In this document: piece after piece, positions 56,826-64,000 of the stretch
How positions within the stretch are numbered: the first letter of the stretch is position 1
Layout: each line of letters starts with the position of its first letter
NCBI RefSeq assembly: GCF_014189505.1
Contig: NZ_CP050301.1
Coordinates: forward strand, 379,501 to 443,500
DNA: 64,000 bases
Source: Phyllobacterium sp. 628
Lineage (GTDB): Bacteria; Pseudomonadota; Alphaproteobacteria; Rhizobiales; Rhizobiaceae
Reading direction: 5' to 3'
The notes under the pieces: generated by a model
What the model was told of the DNA's origin: nothing
The model's database searches: none
The model's input: only the letters and a program-made list of their open reading frames with translations
Made by a program: the position numbers and the translations under genes

Positions 56826-57515
56826 ATGCTCAATAAACTGTCAGCCGAATTCTTCGGTACATTCTGGCTCGTCCTTGGCGGTTGCGGCAGTGCCGTTCTG
56901 GCCGCTGCGTTTCCGGGCGTCGGTATCGGTTTGCTTGGTGTTTCCTTTGCGTTTGGTCTTACGGTTCTAACCATGGCTTATGCGGTCGGCGGAATTTCCG
57001 GCGGCCACTTCAATCCCGCTGTCTCGCTTGGCCTTGCCGTAGCGGGACGGTTCGACTTCAAGGATCTTATCCCTTACTGGATTGCACAGGTCATCGGCGC
57101 TATTGCCGCTGCTGCTGTGCTTTATCTGATAGCCTCGGGCAAGGCGGATTTCGCCGGTGCCAAAAACTTCGCTTCCAACGGTTATGCTGATCTTTCGCCT
57201 GGCGGCTATGGACTGACAGCGGCGCTGATTGCGGAAGTTGTGTTTACTGCTTTCTTCATCATCATCATTCTTGGTGCAACATCCTCTTCCGTTCCGGCTG
57301 GCTTTGCGCCAATCGCAATCGGTCTTGGCCTCACCTTGATTCATCTGGTGTCGATCCCGGTAACCAACACCTCCGTCAACCCGGCCCGTTCCACTGGCGT
57401 TGCCTTGTTTGCCCAGACAGCAGCCCTCAGCCAACTCTGGTTGTTCTGGGTGGCCCCGCTTGTTGGAGCGGTGATCGGTGCCATCATCTGGAAGGCGCTG
57501 CTCGGTAAGGATTGA
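56826..57515 (+). CDS. aqpZ: aquaporin Z
   Basis: A 229-residue water channel with six membrane segments and two NPA half-helices ([11 protein letters not shown] and [12 protein letters not shown]). The arginine after the second NPA and the short loops match the water-selective AqpZ group rather than glycerol facilitators. AGGGGG precedes the ATG. Confidence 0.96.
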   Translation: MLNKLSAEFFGTFWLVLGGCGSAVLAAAFPGVGIGLLGVSFAFGLTVLTMAYAVGGISGGHFNPAVSLGLAVAGRFDFKDLIPYWIAQVIGAIAAAAVLYLIASGKADFAGAKNFASNGYADLSPGGYGLTAALIAEVVFTAFFIIIILGATSSSVPAGFAPIAIGLGLTLIHLVSIPVTNTSVNPARSTGVALFAQTAALSQLWLFWVAPLVGAVIGAIIWKALLGKD

Positions 57516-57539
57516 GTTCCAATCGTTTCATGATCACTT

Positions 57540-57565
57540 TGGGCCGGTTATTCCGGCCCATTTTT
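57540..57565 (+). terminator. intrinsic terminator after aqpZ
   Basis: TGGGCCGG/CCGGCCCA (57540-57547 with 57553-57560), 5-nt loop, followed by TTTTT. Confidence 0.88.
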
Positions 57566-57650
57566 GTTTCGCGTAATATTTCACATGTCCTATCCCTTTT
57601 GATGGCAAATTGTTCTAGAAAGAGTCTCCAAGTCTGGAGCCTTTCATTCA

Positions 57651-58892
57651 ATGACCCTGCCTGAAACAACTGCGGCGCATGATCGATATGCCGCTTTTCG
57701 CCATTCGTCTTTCACCCGTTACTGGCTTTCCCGCTTCTTCGGTTCCTTTGCGATCCAGATCATCAGCGTTTCTGTCGGCTGGCAGATCTATGACCTGACG
57801 CGCGATCCGTTCGATCTTGGTCTTGTGGGGCTGGTTCAGTTTGCGCCGTCGCTGCTGCTGGTTCTCATCACCGGTGCCGCTGCAGACCGGTTTGGCCGCC
57901 GTTTCATCATGGGGTTGGCACTGGCCGCAGAAGTGCTCTGCGCAGCCCTCCTGTTGATCCTGACCATTACCCATAGTTTCACGCCGCTGGCCGTCTTTGC
58001 CATTCTGGCGGGTTTCGGTGTCGGCCGCGCATTCCTCGGGCCAGCCTCGGCATCCTTGGTCGTCAATCTCGTACCGACCGAAGTGTTTTCCAATGCCGTA
58101 TCGTGGAATTCCTCCGCATGGCAGATTGCGACCATTGTCGGGCCCGTTGCTGGCGGCTTGCTTTATGGACTTTCGCCCACCATTGCCTACACCGTCGCCA
58201 CGATCTTGCTGGCAACAGCCACGATCTGCATTTTCTCGATTCCAAAACCAACCCAGCACACATTGACCGAGAAGAAATCCTTCCAGACCCTGATGGCCGG
58301 TTTTCATTACATCTGGAAAGAAAAGGTCGTTTTGGGAGCAATCTCGCTCGATCTGTTTGCCGTTCTGCTTGGCGGTGCGGTTGCTCTTCTCCCGGTCTAC
58401 GCCCGTGATATTCTCGAGCTTGGACCCTGGGGGCTTGGCATGCTGCGCGCCGCGCCGGGGATTGGTGCCATCCTCACTGCCCTCTGGCTGGCGGGTCACC
58501 CGATCCGTGACCATGCTGGCATGATCATGTTCCTGTTTGTCGCCCTCTTCGGTCTGCTGACGGTCATGTTTGGCGTCTCGAACCTTGCATGGCTGTCGAT
58601 CGCCCTGCTCGCTTTGATGGGCGCTGCCGATATGATCAGTGTCTATATCCGGGAAACGCTGTTGCAGCTATGGACGCCGGACCACGTACGGGGCCGCGTC
58701 AATGCGGTCAACATGGTGTTTGTCGGGGCGTCCAATGAACTCGGCGAATTCCGTGCCGGGATCATGGCCTCACTGATTGGCACTGTTCCGGCCGTGGTCT
58801 TTGGCGGCATCGGCACGATTGCCGTGGCAGGTCTGTGGGCATACTGGTTTCCGCAATTGCGCAAGGCACGCAATCTGCAAGGCCGAACATAG
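57651..58892 (+). CDS. MFS transporter, EntS-like (MFS_3) exporter
   Basis: A 413-residue transporter with about 11-12 segments. FRHSSFTRYWLSRFFGSFAIQIISVSVGWQIYDLT and AAADRFGRRFIMG are typical of the EntS/MFS_3 group that exports siderophores and other compounds; the substrate is unknown here. It converges on the amidotransferase gene with 5 bases between stops. Confidence 0.87.
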   Translation: MTLPETTAAHDRYAAFRHSSFTRYWLSRFFGSFAIQIISVSVGWQIYDLTRDPFDLGLVGLVQFAPSLLLVLITGAAADRFGRRFIMGLALAAEVLCAALLLILTITHSFTPLAVFAILAGFGVGRAFLGPASASLVVNLVPTEVFSNAVSWNSSAWQIATIVGPVAGGLLYGLSPTIAYTVATILLATATICIFSIPKPTQHTLTEKKSFQTLMAGFHYIWKEKVVLGAISLDLFAVLLGGAVALLPVYARDILELGPWGLGMLRAAPGIGAILTALWLAGHPIRDHAGMIMFLFVALFGLLTVMFGVSNLAWLSIALLALMGAADMISVYIRETLLQLWTPDHVRGRVNAVNMVFVGASNELGEFRAGIMASLIGTVPAVVFGGIGTIAVAGLWAYWFPQLRKARNLQGRT

Positions 58893-58897
58893 AGCGC

Positions 58898-59599
58898 TCA
58901 GGCCAATACCGGTACGCCGAAAATCGTATCCAGAAACCGGTGCAGCCAAGCCTTCAGCATGGCGTCGTAAACCAGACGGCCTTCCAGATGTTCACGTCCC
59001 TGCTGGGCCCCGGACATCGAAAAGCGCTCTGAACCGCGTACGACCCAGCGCTGCATCATGGCGCGGGTCAATTCCGCATGGAACTGCACGCCCCAGGCGT
59101 TTTCGCCATAACGAAAAGCCTGATTGTGATAGGACTTCGCGGTCGCCAGCAGCGTTGCGCTTTTCGGCAGATCGAACCCTTCACGGTGGAAGTGGTAGAC
59201 CATCGACGGCCAGTCCATCAAAGCCTTACCCTCTTCCGTTGCTTCCAGCTGGTACCAGCCGATTTCGACCAGCCCTTCCGGATGCGGGCCGACCATGCCG
59301 CCAAGATGCTTGGCCAGCATCTGCGCGCCAAGGCAAATGCCAAGAAACGGTTTGTTTTCCGCAAGGGGAACGGAGAGCCAGTCGGTTTCCCGCTTAACAA
59401 ATTCATCGGGGTCATTGGCGCTCATCGGACCGCCGAAAATCACGGCTCCGGCATGGTTTTCGAGGGTTTCAGGCAGTTCATCACCCAGAGGTGGGCGGCG
59501 GATATCCAGATCAAAACCTGACTGCAACAGCAATTGGCCAACGCGGCCGGGACTTGAGCGTTCCTGATGCAGTACCGTCAGGATTTTCGGGCGTTTCAT
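58898..59599 (-). CDS. class I glutamine amidotransferase-like protein
   Basis: A 233-residue GATase1 domain standing alone. The nucleophile is in FLGICLGAQMLAKHLGG; the His-Glu pair is in WGVQFHAELT. Stand-alone relatives (GMP-synthase-like) hydrolyse glutamine or gamma-glutamyl compounds; the partner is unknown. GGAGCAGG precedes ATG 59599. Confidence 0.88.
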   Translation of the reverse strand: MKRPKILTVLHQERSSPGRVGQLLLQSGFDLDIRRPPLGDELPETLENHAGAVIFGGPMSANDPDEFVKRETDWLSVPLAENKPFLGICLGAQMLAKHLGGMVGPHPEGLVEIGWYQLEATEEGKALMDWPSMVYHFHREGFDLPKSATLLATAKSYHNQAFRYGENAWGVQFHAELTRAMMQRWVVRGSERFSMSGAQQGREHLEGRLVYDAMLKAWLHRFLDTIFGVPVLA

Positions 59600-59644
59600 T
59601 TGCCTGCTCCCCGTCCAGTCTGTTTGGAACATCCGTCCAGATCC

Positions 59645-60121
59645 CTATTCCTCTTGCACCGGCTGTTTGGCGCGAAGGGCCGCCTTTTGCTTCATGGTAA
59701 CGCGGTCACGCGACGATACGCCGATCAGTTCGGCCACGCGCCACACCACATTTTCTTCCAGCTCGTGGGCATTGCCATCCGCATAGACGACATCCCACAT
59801 CAGCTCAATGAAATGTACCCGCGCCTCTTCGTCAAGGTTGCGCTTGAGCACACTGGTGAAACTGTAGAGATCGACGGCCTCCTGATCAGCCTGCTCGCTG
59901 TCTTCCAGCAGCCGCTTCAAGGCTTCGCCCTTCAGGCCATAGGCTTCCGAAATCAATTGCGACAACCGCTTGCGCTCTACCTTGCGCCGCTCGCCATCCG
60001 CATCCATGACATGAAACATCAATGCCGCCGCTGCAAGGCGCGGATCGTTTTTCGAGAAATGCTCCTTGCCGCTTTCGCCTGATGGCAAAGCCTTGAAGAA
60101 GGTTACGAGACGGTCGAGCAT
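59645..60121 (-). CDS. TerB-like family protein
   Basis: A 158-residue all-helical protein of the TerB/COG4103 family: RLAAAALMFHVMDADGERRKVERKRLSQLISEAYGL and the second repeat FIELMWDVVYADGNAHELEENVVWRVAELIGV carry paired acidic residues that bind metal in TerB. Function unknown; the name does not imply tellurite resistance. It lies 115 bases after hemY. Confidence 0.82.
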   Translation of the reverse strand: MLDRLVTFFKALPSGESGKEHFSKNDPRLAAAALMFHVMDADGERRKVERKRLSQLISEAYGLKGEALKRLLEDSEQADQEAVDLYSFTSVLKRNLDEEARVHFIELMWDVVYADGNAHELEENVVWRVAELIGVSSRDRVTMKQKAALRAKQPVQEE

Positions 60122-60236
60122 AAATGCAGATCTTTCAACTTGTTACCCATGGCCCCCGAATCAACTGATAGCTTGGCTGACCCGGTACCGCCATTGTGCA
60201 TCTTGCCGCAAAGACCGCTATTGAATTTATGTTGAA

Positions 60237-61946
60237 CTAGAAAAGACGGAACTTTTTGTTCGGTCGATCTTTCTCGTCATCTGGTTGCACACCCGGATCA
60301 TCCGGAACCGGAATGACCAGCGCTTCTTCTTCACGCTCAGCCACCACAACCTTTTCCGGCAATGGCGGCAGCACGGACGCGACACGCTCGTGGGCATGCA
60401 CTTCTTCCGGCTTCGCTGTCTCGGCTGGTTTTGGCTCGGCCTTCACAGGCGCAGGTTTCGATATTGGCTCGGCCGTTACAATTTCCGCATCTGCGATATC
60501 GGCCTCAGGCTCAATCACGCGTATTACGGGCTTTTCCGCCGCAACAATCACGGATTTGGCAGGAATGAGCGGTTCGGTATCATGTTGCGGGACAGGCTTC
60601 ACCGGCTTGGCCGCCAGCGCGCTGTCGAAATCATCACCCGCATCAATCACAGCGCCGATCTGTTCAACCGGCACTTTCCACTCGAACGCATCGAGTTTGC
60701 CCGTCACCGGCGAAGCGGGCGCCCAGCGTTCCGACACATATCCGTCGGCAGTCCAGGCCGGATCGCGCGGCGCCTTGACCGCACGCGACAGCCACTGGCG
60801 CACACGGCCCTGATCACCCGTCTGCGCTTCTTCGATATCAGCCAGCAGCAAATAGGCGCTCTCACGCGGCGCAGTACGCAGCACGGCTTCTGCCGCTTCG
60901 CGCGCCTCTTTCAGTTCACCGGCAGCAAGCGCCGCATGGGCGACGGCAAGGCTGGATTCCGCATGGTGCGGGTAGAGCGATGCGAGATGCCGTGCCCGTT
61001 TCAACCGATCCAGTATGGAATCGCCGAGCCGCGCATGGACATAAGTCTCAGCGACTTCCGGATGCGGCTCTTTCTTCCAGACATGTTCGAGAATTTTTGA
61101 GCCCTTGCGCAGATCACCCTGCTGGAACAAGGTTTTGGCAGCGATGATCGCGGCAGGCACCAGATCGGGTGCAAGCTTGTTGGCTTCAATCGCTATCGGC
61201 TTCGATCCCACCGGATCACTCTCGAATGTATCAATGGCCTTGGCTGTCAACAGCACGGCGCGTTCGCGCTTGGCCGTTTCCTTATCGATCTGTTTGCCGG
61301 ATTTCTGCTTTTCCAGCAGCAGCAAGGCACCATCCCAGTCACCATGCGCCGTCTTCTGCCCCAGCGCTGCCGAGGCGGCCCATTCAACATTCGGAGCCAG
61401 CAGCGCAGCCTGTTCGGCATATTGCCGCGATGCCTCACGGGCGCCAAGCCGCTGCGCTTCCAGATAAAGCCCGCGCAGACCAAGCAGCTTTGTTTCCGGA
61501 TCATCCAGCATTTCCTGGAATTTGGCCCGTGCATCGTCCGTGCGGCCTTCCAGCATGGCCGCCTGTGCATCCAGCAGCTTGATCAGCGGTTCCTGATCGA
61601 CATTCAGCAGTTTTTCCGCCTGCTTGATCATGCGCCGGGCGGTTTGCCCATCGCCAGCCCCGGCGGCAATCAGGCCGGTGGAAAGCGATTGATAACCCCG
61701 GTCGCGCTTGCGGGCACGGAAATGCCGACGCAGCGCATAGGGCGAGGCGATGACGCTCTTGATGATCCACCAGATGAGCATCACGCCAGCAACCAGCGCC
61801 ACAATGGCTGAAGCAGCAACCATCAGGCTGACCTTGTGCTGCATACCAGCAAAAGTGACGACAAGATCACCCGGACGGTCCGCCAGCCAGGCAAAGCCAA
61901 ATCCGAGAACCAGAACGACAACGAGGAAGACGAGAACCCTGATCAT
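60237..61946 (-). CDS. hemY: HemY-type inner-membrane TPR protein
   Basis: A 569-residue protein: two N-terminal membrane segments (VLVFLVVVLVLGFGFAWLA; MVAASAIVALVAGVMLIWWII), then tetratricopeptide helices (HAALAAGELKEAREAAEAVL and others) to about residue 420, and a Pro/Glu/Val-rich tail. It is the HemY_N/COG3898 protein encoded beside hem genes, not protoporphyrinogen oxidase. ATG 61946 fits AAGGGAAG better than 61952. It follows the Mic60-like gene by 12 bases. Confidence 0.92.
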   Translation of the reverse strand: MIRVLVFLVVVLVLGFGFAWLADRPGDLVVTFAGMQHKVSLMVAASAIVALVAGVMLIWWIIKSVIASPYALRRHFRARKRDRGYQSLSTGLIAAGAGDGQTARRMIKQAEKLLNVDQEPLIKLLDAQAAMLEGRTDDARAKFQEMLDDPETKLLGLRGLYLEAQRLGAREASRQYAEQAALLAPNVEWAASAALGQKTAHGDWDGALLLLEKQKSGKQIDKETAKRERAVLLTAKAIDTFESDPVGSKPIAIEANKLAPDLVPAAIIAAKTLFQQGDLRKGSKILEHVWKKEPHPEVAETYVHARLGDSILDRLKRARHLASLYPHHAESSLAVAHAALAAGELKEAREAAEAVLRTAPRESAYLLLADIEEAQTGDQGRVRQWLSRAVKAPRDPAWTADGYVSERWAPASPVTGKLDAFEWKVPVEQIGAVIDAGDDFDSALAAKPVKPVPQHDTEPLIPAKSVIVAAEKPVIRVIEPEADIADAEIVTAEPISKPAPVKAEPKPAETAKPEEVHAHERVASVLPPLPEKVVVAEREEEALVIPVPDDPGVQPDDEKDRPNKKFRLF

Positions 61947-61958
61947 GATCATCTTCCC

Positions 61959-63290
61959 TTATTGCGCCGCAGCCGGTGTTTTGACACCGGTCAACGCGCT
62001 GGACAATGCTTTGGCGACCACATCACCTGCCTTCTGACGGGCGCGCATAGCATCGGCAAAATCCGTCGAAACCACTTTGGCGTTCTCCGGGAGTTTGTCC
62101 CACTCGGCAATCGCAGCTCCGAGTTCGCCCGCATTGAGATGCGCTTCGATGCGTGCAGTGATTGCATCAACACCTTCGCCTTCCACCAGCCCGACGGGCC
62201 GCGATTCCACGAGACCTTCGGCACTGGACCACAACCGGTCGAGAATACCGGCATTGGGATCAACCGTCCGCGTTGTGGCAATGATCTTTGTGGCGACACC
62301 GGTAAACTGGCTCGCCAGCATACTTACAGTTGGAATGCCAGCCGAGGCAGCAACACGCAGCGCCTCCGCATCGGCTGAGGCAGGCGCCACGGCCAGATAG
62401 GTGTCAAGCTCAGCACCAAAGGGACCGCCCCGATCAATCGCAGCCTTGAGGCCCGTGGCGGCAATGGCGAGCGCCATGTTATTTTGGCCCGCATTGTCCT
62501 GAACCTTGGTTTCGAGCGCATCAAGACGCGTCTGCAAGGCAGCAGAAGCCTGTGTTTCACTGGCCAAGGCGCCCGCGGCCTGCTCGACCTTCTGCTGGCT
62601 GGTGTTCAGCTGTGTTTCAAGCGCCGCGATCCGCGCATCTATCGCGCTGGTGTCGATTGACCCGCCCGTCGTCGCGGCTTTGGCTTGCGCATCCGCAACA
62701 GACTGCTTCAATCCGTTCAATTCATTGGCAAGACTTGAGACTTGCCCAAGTGCTTGCTCGGCATTTTCAACCGCACCATTGAGAGCCACCTGTGCGCCTT
62801 CATCCAGCGCAGCTTTTGCAGGCGCGGCCTTGCGCAAATCTGCAATCTGCTGCTCAAGGCCCGAAAGGTCGGTTTTGGGCGAGGGCAAGATACCGGCCCA
62901 TTGCAGTGCCGCAGCCCCCAGCAGTGCGACGATGCCGCCAATCACGCCGGATGTCAGGCGCCCCAGCGGATCAGCCACTTTTGGAGCCGCCGTTGCATTT
63001 GCTGATGATTTGGGTTGTTCGCTCGAGGGGGAAGACCGGCCAAACGACGTGGTCTGTTCAGGTACACTTTCCGATACGGGCTTTGCCGAACCACCAGCGG
63101 ACGCTACTTTTGCGGGCTCACTTTTGGGCGCTTCTTGTTTGGCCTCCGCCGCAGGCTCAAATCCGACCGGTTCGGGCTGCGGAACAGGTTTGTTTGCCGG
63201 TGCGTCTTTGACAATATCCGTTGGCTCCAGTTCGATCGTCACAGGCTTGCGGGCTGGTTTGGAATGACGGGGAACGGATGATTTGGCCAT
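61959..63290 (-). CDS. mitofilin/Mic60-like inner-membrane protein (COG4223)
   Basis: A 443-residue protein: a Pro/Ser/Lys-rich cytosolic N-terminus of about 115 residues, one membrane segment (GGIVALLGAAALQWAGIL), a coiled coil (about 140-270, many Ala/Gln/Leu heptads) and a C-terminal mitofilin domain ending AHLNAGELGAAIAEWDKLPENAKVVSTDFADAMRARQKA. Alphaproteobacterial homologues of Mic60 are encoded here, between hemD and hemY, and shape inner membranes. ATG 63290. Confidence 0.88.
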   Translation of the reverse strand: MAKSSVPRHSKPARKPVTIELEPTDIVKDAPANKPVPQPEPVGFEPAAEAKQEAPKSEPAKVASAGGSAKPVSESVPEQTTSFGRSSPSSEQPKSSANATAAPKVADPLGRLTSGVIGGIVALLGAAALQWAGILPSPKTDLSGLEQQIADLRKAAPAKAALDEGAQVALNGAVENAEQALGQVSSLANELNGLKQSVADAQAKAATTGGSIDTSAIDARIAALETQLNTSQQKVEQAAGALASETQASAALQTRLDALETKVQDNAGQNNMALAIAATGLKAAIDRGGPFGAELDTYLAVAPASADAEALRVAASAGIPTVSMLASQFTGVATKIIATTRTVDPNAGILDRLWSSAEGLVESRPVGLVEGEGVDAITARIEAHLNAGELGAAIAEWDKLPENAKVVSTDFADAMRARQKAGDVVAKALSSALTGVKTPAAAQ

Positions 63291-63382
63291 GAACACTCTC
63301 TTCAGAACAATTTGGTTTGACTGAAACCTAAAGGTAGCAGGGAAGTTCCATCAGGCAAACGCTGCAATGCGACGAATCTGCA

Positions 63383-64000
63383 TCAGCGCCGACCCGGCAT
63401 TCTGTCCAGTAGATCAAACAGCGCATCTTCATCCGGTCTGGCGGCAATGTGAATGACGGGATTCTTCGATCGAGAAAGGCTTTCGGCGATGCGCGGTGAT
63501 AGACATAAAAATTCTGTTTTATCAAAGTGATGCGTCAAATCGGCAGACTTGAGTAGGGTAGAAAAAACCTCGGCGCTAAGGCGCGAATACAACAGACACA
63601 CATCAACAGGCCTTGAGCCAAGCAATTTCATCAAATGGTCAGTTGTATAACTGACTGAAATTGTATCGTAGATCATCAATGGCGAAACTGCGAAGCCGGC
63701 TTGTCCCAGAGCGCGCTCAAATCCCGGCGACCTGACGCGGCCAGTCAGATAAAGCAGCGATGCTCCGGCACAGAGTTCTTCAACAATTGTATCTCCGAGA
63801 GCAGTGCCATCGCCATCACCGGTTGTCACTGTATCAAAACCGCAGGCGCGCGCGGCGTCCGCCGTGGCATCACCCACGGTAAAACACGGCAAGCCAAGAA
63901 ATGGCGCCAGCAAATCTTTCGGCGCGTGCCGCAAGGCATTGGCGCTCGTAGCTGCCACTGCGGTAAAAGCAGTCTCGGGTGCTACAGGATTTAACGGAAC
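63383..64000 (-). CDS. hemD: uroporphyrinogen-III synthase (5' end outside window)
   Basis: At least 205 residues, open to the right edge of the window; the GTG at 63958 is internal, because the frame continues with FTAVAATSANALRHA. The HemD pattern is weak as usual, but FTVGDATADAARACGFDTV, LLYLTGRVRSPGFERAL and VCLLYSRLSAEVFSTLL match. It closes the hydroxymethylbilane ring to uroporphyrinogen III. It is followed by the Mic60-like gene and hemY, the standard alphaproteobacterial order. Confidence 0.9.
   Translation of the reverse strand, partial: VPLNPVAPETAFTAVAATSANALRHAPKDLLAPFLGLPCFTVGDATADAARACGFDTVTTGDGDGTALGDTIVEELCAGASLLYLTGRVRSPGFERALGQAGFAVSPLMIYDTISVSYTTDHLMKLLGSRPVDVCLLYSRLSAEVFSTLLKSADLTHHFDKTEFLCLSPRIAESLSRSKNPVIHIAARPDEDALFDLLDRMPGRR

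Noticed and set aside
1-64000. tRNA, rRNA, CRISPR arrays, prophage or transposase genes
   Set aside because: None was recognised on reading both strands; the only repeats are the palindromic elements listed.

Overview
The window looks like chromosomal DNA of an alphaproteobacterium of the order Hyphomicrobiales (Rhizobiales), probably close to Brucellaceae/Phyllobacteriaceae. This is inferred from gene content and order: ffh-chorismate mutase-rpsP, hemD-COG4223(Mic60-like)-hemY, leuS-lptE, a very long NAD-glutamate dehydrogenase, rsmB-heparinase-purH, and ssu/tau sulfonate operons. Most of the window is housekeeping sequence. I see no rRNA, tRNA, CRISPR array, prophage or insertion sequence.

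Layout. 1-600: 3' part of a transaldolase/fructose-6-phosphate aldolase. 0.7-8.6 kb: two minus-strand sulfonate operons (ssuA-ssuD-ssuC-ssuB plus an isopenicillin-N-synthase-like oxygenase, and tauA-tauB-tauC). 8.7-13.1 kb: leuS-lptE-AAA ATPase. 13.2-18.3 kb: YggS, an M15-like peptidase, a frameshifted acetyl-CoA synthetase and cyclopropane synthase. 18.4-25.3 kb: a tiny gene behind a heat-shock-type promoter, a lone antitoxin, a MATE pump, an SDHAF4-like factor, htpX (also with a heat-shock-type promoter), rsmB and a heparinase-family protein. 25.4-33.2 kb: purH, an MFS transporter and NAD-GDH. 33.3-39.4 kb: lemA-TPM-TPM, pdxY and neighbours, carbonic anhydrase, lytic transglycosylase. 39.8-42.4 kb: a structured RNA, then ffh, chorismate mutase and rpsP. 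42.4-47.3 kb: a regulator-rich stretch (TetR/SDR, MocR/DUF983, Ogt, DeoR). 47.4-50.8 kb: a kinase and a dimethylglycine/sarcosine dehydrogenase-like enzyme. 50.9-57.5 kb: mgtE with a leader ORF, typA, ppa, yggT-yggU, aqpZ. 57.6-64 kb: MFS exporter, glutamine amidotransferase, TerB-like protein, hemY, Mic60-like protein and hemD, which runs off the right edge.

Points of most interest: (1) at 18374-18597 a sigma-32-type promoter drives a 22-codon ORF whose Shine-Dalgarno matches the 16S 3' end over about 14 nt, followed by a UUCG-loop terminator; (2) mgtE has a leader with a well-initiated 39-codon proline-rich ORF and a hairpin over the mgtE ribosome-binding site, an architecture like known Mg2+-sensing leaders; (3) acs is broken by a single missing G in a G run; (4) three copies of a palindromic repeat, one carrying a 95-bp tandem duplication; (5) clear operator-like repeats beside the TetR, MocR and DeoR genes.
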